Source of the DNA: CAZMCC01 sp964564695
GTDB lineage: Bacteria > Planctomycetota > Phycisphaerae > Phycisphaerales > UBA1924
Length of the DNA: 58,318 nt
Assembly: GCA_964564695.1 (NCBI GenBank)
Contig: CAZMCC010000010.1
Location: forward strand, 1 to 58,318
Reading direction: 5' to 3'
In this document: piece by piece, positions 32,301 to 40,213 of the stretch
How positions within the stretch are numbered: the stretch's first letter is position 1
Layout of the letters: the number at the start of each line of letters is the position of its first letter
The notes under the pieces: model-generated
Database searches by the model: none
What the model was told of the DNA's origin: nothing
What the model saw: only the letters and a program-made list of their open reading frames with translations
Translations under genes and position numbers: made by a program

Positions 32301-34778
32301 ATCAACCTGCTCGACAGCGTGATGCGTCTGTTCGACAGCCAGGGACGCGAGCTGCGTGTCGTCAACCGCGCCGACTCGCAGAACTCCGCGATGAGCTTCC
32401 AGATCCAGTTCGCCGGCGTGTACTACGTCGGCGTCTCGGGCGCCGGCAACACGCTGTATAACCTCGACCAGGGCGGCTCGGGCGGCAATACGCCCGCGAC
32501 CGGCGCCTACTCGATCACCCTCAGCGTCGTCGGCGGCATCTCCGCCGGCGAGGTGACGCTCGCCGGCAACCGCATGACGGCCGGCTTCGCCTCGGACGGC
32601 TCGCTGGGCATCACCGCCCCGACCGCCGTCCAACCCATCGGCCTCACCCTCGACGACGTGGACTTCATCTACTCGCCGAACCAGGACGCCGAGAGTTTCT
32701 TCGGCGGCATCTTCGGCGGCTTCGTCTTCAAGAACGCCGGCCCCGGTCGCCAGAGCGACCTGCCGGTCGTCATGTCCAACGAGTCCGACGCGTTCAACCG
32801 TCGCGTCTCGACCGAGGGCCTGTTCCGGGCCGTCGTCGAGCAGGACGACCAGTCCGGCGGCCTGCTCGTGCGTCGCAGCGTGAGCTTTGGCGTCAACGAC
32901 ACCTTCATGGCCTTCGACGTCACGCTGACGAACACAACGTTCTTCGCCCTCGACGGCGTGGGCTGGGTCGAGGCGTTCAACCCCAACCAGTCGCTCAACC
33001 TCGGCTCGAGTTTCCCCCGCACGAACAACAACATCGACGACGACACCGGGCGCCTTGCCACGGCCAGCTTCGTGGACGACGAGGGTCGCTTCCCCGGCGG
33101 GATCACGTTCGCCCTCGCGGCGGCCGCCCCCGGCGAGGGCCAGGCGAGCCCCGTCCTCTCGGTCGAGGAGCCGGGCCGGGTGCGTGACGCGTTCCAGGTT
33201 GTCGGCTCGGTCAACGACCCCGACGCGGGCGGCGCGGACGACGGCGAGATCGGCGAGGGCACGCTCGCGGTCGCGTACAACATCGGCGCCCTGGCGCCGG
33301 GCCAGACCGCGACCATGCGGTACTTCGTGATGCTCGGCACGTCGGCGAGCGAGGTCGAAGCGACGTTCGCCCAGCTCGAGGCCGGAGCCGGCACGGGCCA
33401 CCTCGTTGCCGACCCGAACGACACCGACATTTCCGCCGGCGACATGCCGTATGCCCTGTACTACCCCGAAGGCTTCGCCAACGACCGGGCCCGGACCTTC
33501 GTGCCGGTCGTCAATCCCAACTCCGTGGACACCCGGGTCGTCATCATCGCCCGCTACGAGGGCGACATCGCCCCGACGACGCTCATGGACCGGGTGGTTG
33601 CGCCCAAGACGCGTGACGGCATCACGATCACGACCCCCGAGCTCTACGCCGCGGGCCAGCAGCTCGTCCGAAAGGACACGCCGTACGCCCTGGAGATCCG
33701 CTCCTCGCGTCCCGTCGGCGCGACGCTGAGCCACTACGACTTCGGCATCTCGACGGGCGAGAGCTTCACGAGCCGGACGTCGGACGTGTGGACGTTCGCC
33801 GAGGGCTTCAAGGGGGCCGGCGTCGCCGACTTCCTGATCTTCTATAACCCCAACCCCGACAGCATCAAGGTGACGCTGACCGTCTATCCCGAGAACGGGA
33901 CCGTCGGCGACACGTTTGTGCTCGCGGTCGATGGCGAGCGCCGCGGCGGGTTCGACCTGGGCGCCATCGCGGCGATCCCGGACGGCCCCTTCGGTATGAA
34001 GCTGACGGCCGACCGCCCGATCGTGGCGGCCCTTTCGCACTTCGACACCAACACGCTGGGCGGCTTCGGCGTCGTGGGCCTGCCGTCCGAGGGCTCGACC
34101 TCGGGCAGCACGCCGCAGGGCCAGATCGGCGTGAACGCCCAGGCCGAGTTCGTCACGGTGCTCAACACGAACGCCGAACCGGCGAACGTGACCTTCTCGT
34201 TCTTCTTCTCGAGCGGGTCGACGTATCGGCGCCTGGTCCAGATCCCGGCGGGTCGTCGCGGCGGGTTCAACGTCGCGGAGCTGCCGGGCTTCCCCGGCGG
34301 CGGCGATGCGTACTCGATCGGGTACACGTCCGACCAGCCGATCGTGGTCGACATGGCGAGCTTCGCGTTCGGCGAGGCGACCGGCTCGGGGTTCACCTCG
34401 ACCGCGGGCAACAAGTGGATCTTCAGCGAGGGCTTCCGCCCGGCCTCAGGCGAGAACGTGAGCGACCTGCTGCGGGTGTTCAACCCGTCGAGCGAGTCGA
34501 TCACGATCGAGGTCACAATGAACTTCGCTCCGGCGCCGGCGTTCGACGATCCGGGTGGCAGCGAGGTCTTCCGCGTGACGATCAGGCCGCGGGCTGCGAA
34601 CGTGATCGACACGCACGACTTCATCACCGGGGCCCGTGCGACGCGCGACACGTTCTTCTGCTTCGAGGTCCGTTCGCCGATCCCGGTGGTCGCCTACGCC
34701 GACCACGCCGACAGCTTCCTGGGCGGGGCGTTCGGCACGCTGGGCACCGTCCTGGGCGACCCCGGAGCCGCGATCTGA
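29397..34778 (+). CDS. giant subtilisin-like surface protease (S8) with PPC and P domains
   Basis: About 1793 residues. Residues 35-47 contain PLEPRMHLDA, the N-terminal motif of planctomycete extracellular proteins. The S8 domain spans about 185-460 with an intact triad: D197 (ITDTGIDLDHPD), H254 (GHGTSVAG) and S428 (DGTSFASPYTAGA). Then come a beta-sandwich with an SbsA-like pattern, a PPC domain (FEPNDITSQATPV..YYIGVSGFGN), a proprotein-convertase P domain (NIAHSFVGDLRVTLNGPAGQ..GLWTLRVTD), a second PPC (GEFELNDTRAVATDP..YYVGVSGAGN) and a long beta-rich tail of unknown type. GGAG upstream favours the ATG at 29397. Likely cell-surface or secreted protein turnover. Confidence 0.92.
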   Translation: MATLFNRGGSVMRDRCGPDTLVFRAGQARGSEFEALQPLEPRMHLDAAIVQDTISWYGSSVEVDKGSWVLAFDDGAGRSDGESRARAVANSLGINPTYVQSTPSGKYVKFETPVKITEAQTQAVLRNFAGLVAFTPDFLRFTTLIPDDVRFNEQYVHLNTGQFIPGLGDGLSGADIKSTEAWNTSTGSSQVVIAITDTGIDLDHPDLVDNLWINPGEIAGNAIDDDANGYTDDVYGWDFANNDNNPDDPEEQGHGTSVAGSTGATGNNGLGVVGTMWSVSMMACKIFPDDGGGAPLFAITAAAEYTATMRRDFGVNIVASNNSYGALTADQTGFFDSAEELAIQEFTDAGGLFVAAAGNDTNDNDGASRAYPASYPNPFIVVAAATQNTDVLAGFSNFGATTVDVGAPGERVLTTERGGGYRLIDGTSFASPYTAGAIGLLSAVNPFATAAQLRDALFAGVDVVTGLQGRVLTNGRINVGRSVGLVGTPGPNVLNVFPGNPSAPVDTIRVQFSENINPLFFSTAQIELRRARGDRDFNQNDEIYTFPPTIATLDGQVLTIRFVAGVLPIDLYRLTLNDGGFRDFEGNRLNGDLDSGNDFTYQFELTPATGAFEPNDITSQATPVVIGSDHTAFFESAFVGDGLNPARDVDLFKVTVSAPSLITAEVVARNLLSPSTLDSYMRLFDPTGGELARNDNFRGLDSRIQFFVPNGGTYYIGVSGFGNEDYLATLQASGRNGQSEGGYNLGIRVDTAANEVVVYDSSITSPGDPIPTQGTITDSIFIPDSRSILDVNVRLNIAHSFVGDLRVTLNGPAGQTVTLISNRGGSGDNITNVIFDDAADTPISAGIAPFTSPGTYRPETELDAFKNTSAVGLWTLRVTDTAALNGGALLGWTLTLLVENQFSGEFELNDTRAVATDPAFTGIGTRTFDAFIGDGAFGQRDVDAFKLTLDAGTTLNAAVIVPGISEGQINLLDSVMRLFDSQGRELRVVNRADSQNSAMSFQIQFAGVYYVGVSGAGNTLYNLDQGGSGGNTPATGAYSITLSVVGGISAGEVTLAGNRMTAGFASDGSLGITAPTAVQPIGLTLDDVDFIYSPNQDAESFFGGIFGGFVFKNAGPGRQSDLPVVMSNESDAFNRRVSTEGLFRAVVEQDDQSGGLLVRRSVSFGVNDTFMAFDVTLTNTTFFALDGVGWVEAFNPNQSLNLGSSFPRTNNNIDDDTGRLATASFVDDEGRFPGGITFALAAAAPGEGQASPVLSVEEPGRVRDAFQVVGSVNDPDAGGADDGEIGEGTLAVAYNIGALAPGQTATMRYFVMLGTSASEVEATFAQLEAGAGTGHLVADPNDTDISAGDMPYALYYPEGFANDRARTFVPVVNPNSVDTRVVIIARYEGDIAPTTLMDRVVAPKTRDGITITTPELYAAGQQLVRKDTPYALEIRSSRPVGATLSHYDFGISTGESFTSRTSDVWTFAEGFKGAGVADFLIFYNPNPDSIKVTLTVYPENGTVGDTFVLAVDGERRGGFDLGAIAAIPDGPFGMKLTADRPIVAALSHFDTNTLGGFGVVGLPSEGSTSGSTPQGQIGVNAQAEFVTVLNTNAEPANVTFSFFFSSGSTYRRLVQIPAGRRGGFNVAELPGFPGGGDAYSIGYTSDQPIVVDMASFAFGEATGSGFTSTAGNKWIFSEGFRPASGENVSDLLRVFNPSSESITIEVTMNFAPAPAFDDPGGSEVFRVTIRPRAANVIDTHDFITGARATRDTFFCFEVRSPIPVVAYADHADSFLGGAFGTLGTVLGDPGAAI

Positions 34779-34880
34779 TCGCGCCCTCGGTTGCCCGGAC
34801 TGACCCCCGCGTCCCCGCAGTGCATCGGCGGCGGCGCTAGCATCACCGCTCCGCGCACCGAGCCACCGGTTCGGTGCGCC

Positions 34881-34953
<73 letters not shown>

Positions 34954-35005
34954 TTGCCGACCGCCTATTGCCGACCGGTCGAATCGCTCCGTCCACCCCT
35001 CCACG

Positions 35006-38000
35006 ATGCACGTCCTGCACGCAACATGGTCCGACGGCGCTCTGCGGCTTTGGGGCGAGCACTCGGCTGGCTGGCCGCCGCGCGCCGCGCCGACCGAGTC
35101 CGACGGCGCGACGGCGCACCCCGCGCACCCCTTCGCCGCCGGCGCCGATGAACTTCGGCGTGAGCTGGGCGCTTCGCACCCGGGCGCGTCCGAGTTCGCC
35201 GAGGAGCCGCTGACGCTCCGACTGCCCGTCCGCCAGGGCGCTCCGGCGCCCAGTCCGCAGCTCGCCCGGGCCCTGGGCCTGTCGGCGGAGCTGTCGCAGG
35301 GCCAGCACGCGGCCGGGACGTTCACGGCCTCGTCGATCGCGGTGAGCGCCGCCGACGCCGGGGCCGTGCTCGAGGGGCTCGAGGACCGGGTGGAGCACGT
35401 GAGCTCGTCGGTGCGGTTCTACGCGGCGGCGTCGCGGCTGGTGGATCACCTGATGGCGCAGCAGCGGCTGGTGCCTTCGCTGCGTCAGGACCCGTCGGGG
35501 GGGATCCGCGGGCTGTGGCAGCCGTGGCTGAGCGACAAGGCGACGAGCGAGCGTGTGGCGACGCTTCTGGGGGCGATGCCGCCGATCGCGAGGGCGGCGG
35601 CGGATGCGTTCGACCACCAGGCGTGGTCGGTGCTGTGGGACTTCCTGGTCAACGTGGCGGACGCGCGGGTGCGCCAGGCGCTGGGACGCGACGCGCTGCA
35701 CGAGGCGATCGACGGGCGGAGCGACACCGACCCGCATGTCGCGTGGCTCCGCGGGCTGCTCTCGGTCGAGACCGACAGCGTGCCGGCGGGGGCCGCGGCC
35801 CGCGGCGAGATCGTCAAGCGTGTGTACCGCTGGATCAGCGGCTTGGAAGACCGGCCGACCGGTCCGGCGTGGCGGCTGTGCCTCAAGCTGACCGAGCCGC
35901 TCAACCTGGGCGATCTGTCGGACCTGGCCGCGCCGGGCGACAAGATCCAGTGGACGCTGAGCTTCCATCTGCAGCCGGCGAGCGGGGCGCCGCTGTTTGT
36001 CGACGCCGAGGACCTGTGGCTTCTGCCGCCGGGGGCCGCGACGATCGCGGGCCAGACGATCCAGGCGCCGCAGCAGACGCTGCTGGCGGAGCTGGGTCGG
36101 GCGGCGCGATTGTTCAAGAAGCTCGAGGAGGCGCTGCGCCTCAGCCAGCCGACGCAGATCGAGCTGGTGACGAGCGAGGCGTACAACTTCCTGCGCGAGG
36201 TGCGCCCGATTCTGATCGAGCAGGGCGTGGGTGTGATCGTGCCCGAGTGGTGGGAGACGCCGACGGTCCGCCTCGGGGCCCGCCTGCAGGTCGAGAGCGA
36301 CCCGATCGAGTCGCTCGAGCCCGGGCTCGAGAACGGCGTCGTGACCCGGGCTTCGGGGCCGGCGCTGGGGCTCAAGAGCCTGGTGCGCTACCACTGGCAG
36401 CTCGCGATCGGCAACACGAACCTCACGCTCGAGCAGTTCCAGAAGCTCGCGGCCCAGCATTCGCCGCTGGTGCGCCTCGGCGGGCGCTGGGTCGAGGTCC
36501 GGCCCGACGACGTGCGCACGGCGATGGACTTCCTCAAGAAGAACCCCGGCGGCGAGGCCGACATCGCGGGCATCCTGCGCCTGGCGTTCGCCTCCGACGC
36601 GCGGACCACCGGCCTGCCGATCATCGGCATGGACGCGACGGGCTGGGTCGCCTCGGTCTTCGGCGACCCCGCGAGCAACCACGCGATGCCGATGCTCACG
36701 ACCCCTGCGGGGTTCATCGGGGCGCTGCGGCCTTACCAGGTCCGGGGCCTGAGCTGGCTCGCGTTCCTCGACCGCTTCGGCCTGGGCGCCTGCCTTGCCG
36801 ACGACATGGGTCTGGGCAAGACCATCCAGCTCCTCGCGCTGCTGGCGCAGGAGCGCACGGCGGCTGAATCGGTTCGCGCTGCCGGTGGCGAGACGGAAGT
36901 CCTCGGCCCCACGCTGCTGGTGGTCCCGATGTCGGTGGTCGCCAACTGGCGCCACGAGACCGCCCGCTTCACCCCGCAGCTCAAGGTGCTCATCCACCAC
37001 GGGCCCGAACGCCTGCTGGGGCCGGCGTTTGTGGCGGCGGCGACGGCGAGCGACCTGATCGTGACGACGTATGCCCTGGCGCACCGGGACGCGCAGCTGA
37101 TCAGCTGCATGGCGAGGCGGCGCGTGGTGCTCGACGAGGCGCAGAACCTCAAGACACCCGCCGCGACGCAGTCCCAGGCCGTGCGCGGGATCACGGCCCC
37201 GCGGTGCGTGGCGCTGACGGGCACGCCGGTGGAGAACCGCCTCAGCGAGCTGTGGTCGATCATGGACTTCCTGAACCCGGGATACCTGGGTTCGCCGGGG
37301 GATTTCCGCAATCGGTTCGCGGTGCCGATCGAGCGGTACCACGACTCGCACAAGGCCGAGCGGCTGCGCGGGCTGATCCGGCCGTTCATCCTGCGCCGGC
37401 TCAAGAGCGACCCGACGGTGATCGCGGACCTCCCCGCAAAGCTCGAGACGAAGGAATACTGCTACCTCACGCCCGAGCAGGCGTCGTTGTACCGCGCGTG
37501 CGTCAGCGACATGCTGGCGGCGGCGGACAAGACCGAGGGGATGCAGCGGCGCGGCGTCGTGCTCGCGGGGCTCATCAAGCTCAAGCAGATCTGCAACCAC
37601 CCGGCCCAGTTCTTCAAGGAAGCGCCCGGCGGGGGCGAGGGCGAGGACGGCACGCCGATCGCGCCGCACCAGATCGCCCGCAGCGGCAAGTGCCTGCGCA
37701 TCGTCGAGATGCTCAGCGAGGTGCTCGCCGGGGGCGACCAGGCCTTGGTGTTCACGCAGTTCCGCCAGATGGGCCACATCCTCTCCGCGATGCTCCGGCA
37801 CGAGCTCGACCGCGAGGTGCTGTTCCTGCACGGCGGGACGACGGCCCAGCAGCGCGAGGACCTCGTCGCCCGCTTCCAGAAGTCCGACGGCACCGCCCCG
37901 ATCTTCATCCTCTCGCTCAAGGCGGGTGGCTTGGGCCTGAACCTGACGGCCGCGACGCACGTGTTCCACTTCGACCGCTGGTGGAACCCGGCGGTCGAGA

Positions 38001-38248
38001 GCCAGGCGACGGACCGAGCGTACCGCATCGGCCAGACGCGCACGGTGCAGGTGCACAAGTTCGTCGTCAGCGGCACGCTCGAGGAACGCATCGACCAGAT
38101 GATCGAGAGCAAGACCGAGCTTGCCGATCACATCATCGGCGCCGGCGAGCGGTGGCTGACGGAATTGAGCACCAGTCAGTTGCGGGAGCTGCTCACGCTG
38201 CGTGCGGACGCGGTGGGTGAGGTGGGGGAGACCGTCGCGGTGCAGTGA
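35006..38248 (+). CDS. SNF2/RapA-family helicase-like ATPase
   Basis: About 1080 residues. The N-terminal half (to about 560) resembles the bacterial SNF2-associated region, unrelated to catalysis by sequence. The C-terminal half is a full SWI2/SNF2 motor: RPYQVRGLSWLAFLDRFGLG, ADDMGLGKTIQ (Walker A), LVVPMSVVANW, DEAQNLK (motif II), ALTGTPVENRLSELWSIMDF (motif III), FRQMGHIL, LSLKAGGLGLNLTAATHVFH (motif V) and DRAYRIGQTRTVQVHKFV (motif VI). It translocates on double-stranded DNA; the cellular target is unknown. The SWIM zinc-finger gene downstream is its usual neighbour in other bacteria and may be a partner. The start is ATG 35006. Confidence 0.93.
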   Translation: MHVLHATWSDGALRLWGEHSAGWPPRAAPTESDGATAHPAHPFAAGADELRRELGASHPGASEFAEEPLTLRLPVRQGAPAPSPQLARALGLSAELSQGQHAAGTFTASSIAVSAADAGAVLEGLEDRVEHVSSSVRFYAAASRLVDHLMAQQRLVPSLRQDPSGGIRGLWQPWLSDKATSERVATLLGAMPPIARAAADAFDHQAWSVLWDFLVNVADARVRQALGRDALHEAIDGRSDTDPHVAWLRGLLSVETDSVPAGAAARGEIVKRVYRWISGLEDRPTGPAWRLCLKLTEPLNLGDLSDLAAPGDKIQWTLSFHLQPASGAPLFVDAEDLWLLPPGAATIAGQTIQAPQQTLLAELGRAARLFKKLEEALRLSQPTQIELVTSEAYNFLREVRPILIEQGVGVIVPEWWETPTVRLGARLQVESDPIESLEPGLENGVVTRASGPALGLKSLVRYHWQLAIGNTNLTLEQFQKLAAQHSPLVRLGGRWVEVRPDDVRTAMDFLKKNPGGEADIAGILRLAFASDARTTGLPIIGMDATGWVASVFGDPASNHAMPMLTTPAGFIGALRPYQVRGLSWLAFLDRFGLGACLADDMGLGKTIQLLALLAQERTAAESVRAAGGETEVLGPTLLVVPMSVVANWRHETARFTPQLKVLIHHGPERLLGPAFVAAATASDLIVTTYALAHRDAQLISCMARRRVVLDEAQNLKTPAATQSQAVRGITAPRCVALTGTPVENRLSELWSIMDFLNPGYLGSPGDFRNRFAVPIERYHDSHKAERLRGLIRPFILRRLKSDPTVIADLPAKLETKEYCYLTPEQASLYRACVSDMLAAADKTEGMQRRGVVLAGLIKLKQICNHPAQFFKEAPGGGEGEDGTPIAPHQIARSGKCLRIVEMLSEVLAGGDQALVFTQFRQMGHILSAMLRHELDREVLFLHGGTTAQQREDLVARFQKSDGTAPIFILSLKAGGLGLNLTAATHVFHFDRWWNPAVESQATDRAYRIGQTRTVQVHKFVVSGTLEERIDQMIESKTELADHIIGAGERWLTELSTSQLRELLTLRADAVGEVGETVAVQ

Positions 38249-38273
38249 GTGGGGACGGCGGGGTCGAGTTCCT

Positions 38274-38514
38274 CATCCCGAAGGGATGAACGTGTGTAGC
38301 CGGGGGTTAGCGAGTCTTCGAGCGTAACCCCCGGACAGTCGATTTCAATTTCCTGCTTCCGTTGCGAGCGACGCCGAAGGCGTCGACGGGCGGTACGAGC
38401 ACTCCTTCAGAGTGCGATGCAACGGCAGACAAGGGGGGAGGGGGCCCGCTTTCCGGCGGTGTCGTCGCCTAGCCTCCTCCACCGCCGGCTACTCACGTTC
38501 ACGCCTACGGCGTG
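38274..38514. repeat. GTAGCC element with GAA-loop mini-hairpins
   Basis: CATCCC-GAA-GGGATG (38274-38288) is followed by a hairpin of GTAGCCGGGGGTTA with TAACCCCCGG (38300-38334). Next are CGACGCC-GAA-GGCGTCG (38369-38385), GCACTC/GAGTGC (38399-38415) and the inverted copy of the 5472-5525 block at 38445-38497. CACGCC-TAC-GGCGTG (38500-38514) closes it. No gene is supported in 38249-38586. Confidence 0.75.
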
Positions 38515-38586
38515 GAAGGGGTGAACGGCCGGGCATGGCGACCGGGTTCAACGACCGGATTCATTCGTCGCGTTTACCTGGGCGGT

Positions 38587-38840
38587 TCACTTCGCCGGCT
38601 CCAACGTCAACCGCTGATCGATGAGCCGCTCGAAGCTGCTCGGGCGGATCATGCTCGTCTTGCGCACCCGCTCGATCGCGGCCGCCGGCGTCAGGCCCCG
38701 GTCAGCGACGAGGTACGCCGCACACACGGTCTGCCCGTTCGCGGCGGCTGGCAACGTCAGCCCCACCGCCAGCCACAGCGCGAGCGACTGCGCGGCACGG
38801 GTCGGGAAGAGGTCATGTCCGGGCTCCGTGGAAGAAAGGG
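38587..38840 (-). pseudogene. C-terminal fragment of a dual-specificity phosphatase-like protein
   Basis: From about 38838 an open minus-strand frame with no good start reads GQTVCAAYLVADRGLTPAAA followed by IERVRK, then RPSSFERLIDQRLTLEP and TGA at 38587. This resembles the helices after the P-loop of tyrosine/dual-specificity phosphatases (RTGT..AYLV..RG..P..AI..VR..RP.S). The catalytic Cys-x5-Arg loop is missing, and the upstream residues are a hydrophobic stretch with an in-frame TGA before them. It is best read as a truncated gene; an independent short protein cannot be excluded. Confidence 0.5.
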
Positions 38841-38982
38841 TTCAACGGTGAACGACGCGGAATAGCGGCCGCGAGACCGCCAAGACATTCCCCGGCCCCG
38901 CCGGGGCGCTCGGAATACCCGCCGAATTACCGCCCCGGGCCAAGGGGCCACGCCGGGCTGACGCATACCCTTGCGGTTCCGC

Positions 38983-40065
38983 ATGTCCTCTTACCCACCG
39001 CGCCCGCCCCACGGCTCACCCACTCCCAACGTCAATTTCCCCGCGCGCCCGCCCAAGCCCACCCTGCACCCGCGCAAGGTGGTCGGCGGGATGCGGCTCA
39101 AGTCGAAGGACGGCCCGGACATCACCGCCTGGGCCGGCCAGCGCTGGATGCGCCTCGTCGAGAACTCCGCCGAGCCCGACCAGCTCACCGAAGGCCTCAC
39201 CTACGCCAAGACCGGCCAGACGCGCTCCCTCGACACCGCCCCCGGGCTCGTCACGGCGAAGGTGCAGGGTCGCATGCCGCAGGCGTATTCGACGGCCGTG
39301 AGGCTGCCGACGTTCGCCCCCGAGCAGTGGGAGGCGGCGATCGACGCGATGTGCTCGCAGGCGCGGTACTCGGCGAGCCTGCTCGCGGGTGACCTGCCCG
39401 CGGAGATCGAGGACGTGTTCGCGCCCCTGGGCCTGCGCTTGCTGCCGGTGGACCCGTCCGAACTCGCGGTGAGCTGCACGTGCGATGTGGGCAAGGCGTT
39501 CTGCAAGCACGTGTGCTGCACGATGGCGCTGATCGCGGACCGGTTCGGCACGGATCGGCTGCTGATCTTCCGCCTGCGGGGGCTGTCGGGGGATGAGCTG
39601 ATCGAGCGGATCGCCCAGCGCCGGGCCGCGGCCGGGGCGGCCCACGCGTCGCCGGACTCGGCCGTGCCGATCTATGCCCCGCAGATCCCGGGGGTGACGG
39701 ATCAGGCCGCCGTGCCGCTGGACGCGTCGCTGGACAACTTCTGGGACGCCGGCGCGGGGCTGGACACGCTCGAGCTCCCGATCGAAGAGCCGGTGGTGAG
39801 CCACCCGATGCTGCGACGGCTCGGATCGACGCCGTTTGAGGGCTGGGGGGCTGCGCCAGCGCAGCCCGAAGCAATCGGTTCGCCCGCCGTCCGCTCGCGT
39901 GCGGCCCGCGGCGGCCCGCCGATCGCGCCGACGCCGGCCGCCCCGCCGGCGATCGCGAAGTTCCCGCTGGTGGGGCTGCTCGCGACGTGTTATGACGTGG
40001 CGGGGAAGGCGGCGCTGAATCCGATCGGAGCGAGTGAAGCGGTTGCTGAGCCCGAGCCCGAATGA
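38983..40065 (+). CDS. SWIM zinc-finger protein
   Basis: About 360 residues. The SWIM motif is complete: VSCTCDVGKAFCKHVCCTMA (CxC..CxH with extra Cys). The N-terminal WAGQRWMRLVENSAEPDQLT and the EGLTYAKTGQTRSLDTAPGLVTAKVQG segment match the YYJ-type SWIM proteins found beside SNF2 ATPases. The C-terminal 130 residues are Pro/Ala-rich and acidic, without a known domain. ATG 38983 gives MSSYPPRP; a TTG 12 bp upstream is possible. The 734-bp gap to the SNF2 gene is filled by repeats and a phosphatase fragment, so the pair may once have been tighter. Likely a DNA- or protein-binding partner of the ATPase. Confidence 0.9.
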   Translation: MSSYPPRPPHGSPTPNVNFPARPPKPTLHPRKVVGGMRLKSKDGPDITAWAGQRWMRLVENSAEPDQLTEGLTYAKTGQTRSLDTAPGLVTAKVQGRMPQAYSTAVRLPTFAPEQWEAAIDAMCSQARYSASLLAGDLPAEIEDVFAPLGLRLLPVDPSELAVSCTCDVGKAFCKHVCCTMALIADRFGTDRLLIFRLRGLSGDELIERIAQRRAAAGAAHASPDSAVPIYAPQIPGVTDQAAVPLDASLDNFWDAGAGLDTLELPIEEPVVSHPMLRRLGSTPFEGWGAAPAQPEAIGSPAVRSRAARGGPPIAPTPAAPPAIAKFPLVGLLATCYDVAGKAALNPIGASEAVAEPEPE

Positions 40066-40067
40066 CC

Positions 40068-40203
40068 GTGCCACCGAGTGCCGCCGCTCTGGGCGGCTCT
40101 CGGTGCGTTGGACATCGTTCGCGAGAGAGCGAGCGGTCGGATCGTGCGACGGCCCCGCATCGAAGCACCGAGAGCCGCTCAAAGCCGCGGCACTCGGTGG
40201 CAC
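40068..40203. repeat. inverted pair of long GGTGCC-hairpins
   Basis: Arms 40068-40106 and 40165-40203 (39 nt each) are near-perfect inverses; each also folds alone: GTGCCACCGAGTGCCGC with GCGGCTCTCGGTGC around a GGCTTTGA-type loop. It starts 2 bp after the SWIM stop codon and ends 10 bp before the stop of the convergent BNR gene, the same placement as the REPIN at 24117. Confidence 0.85.
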
Positions 40204-40213
40204 GGCCTTTACT

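Noticed and set aside
29295..34040. Very long open frame on the minus strand opposite the subtilase
   Set aside because: Composition is Arg/Val/Glu/Ala-rich without domains, as expected for the antisense of GC-rich coding DNA; the plus strand has clear catalytic motifs.
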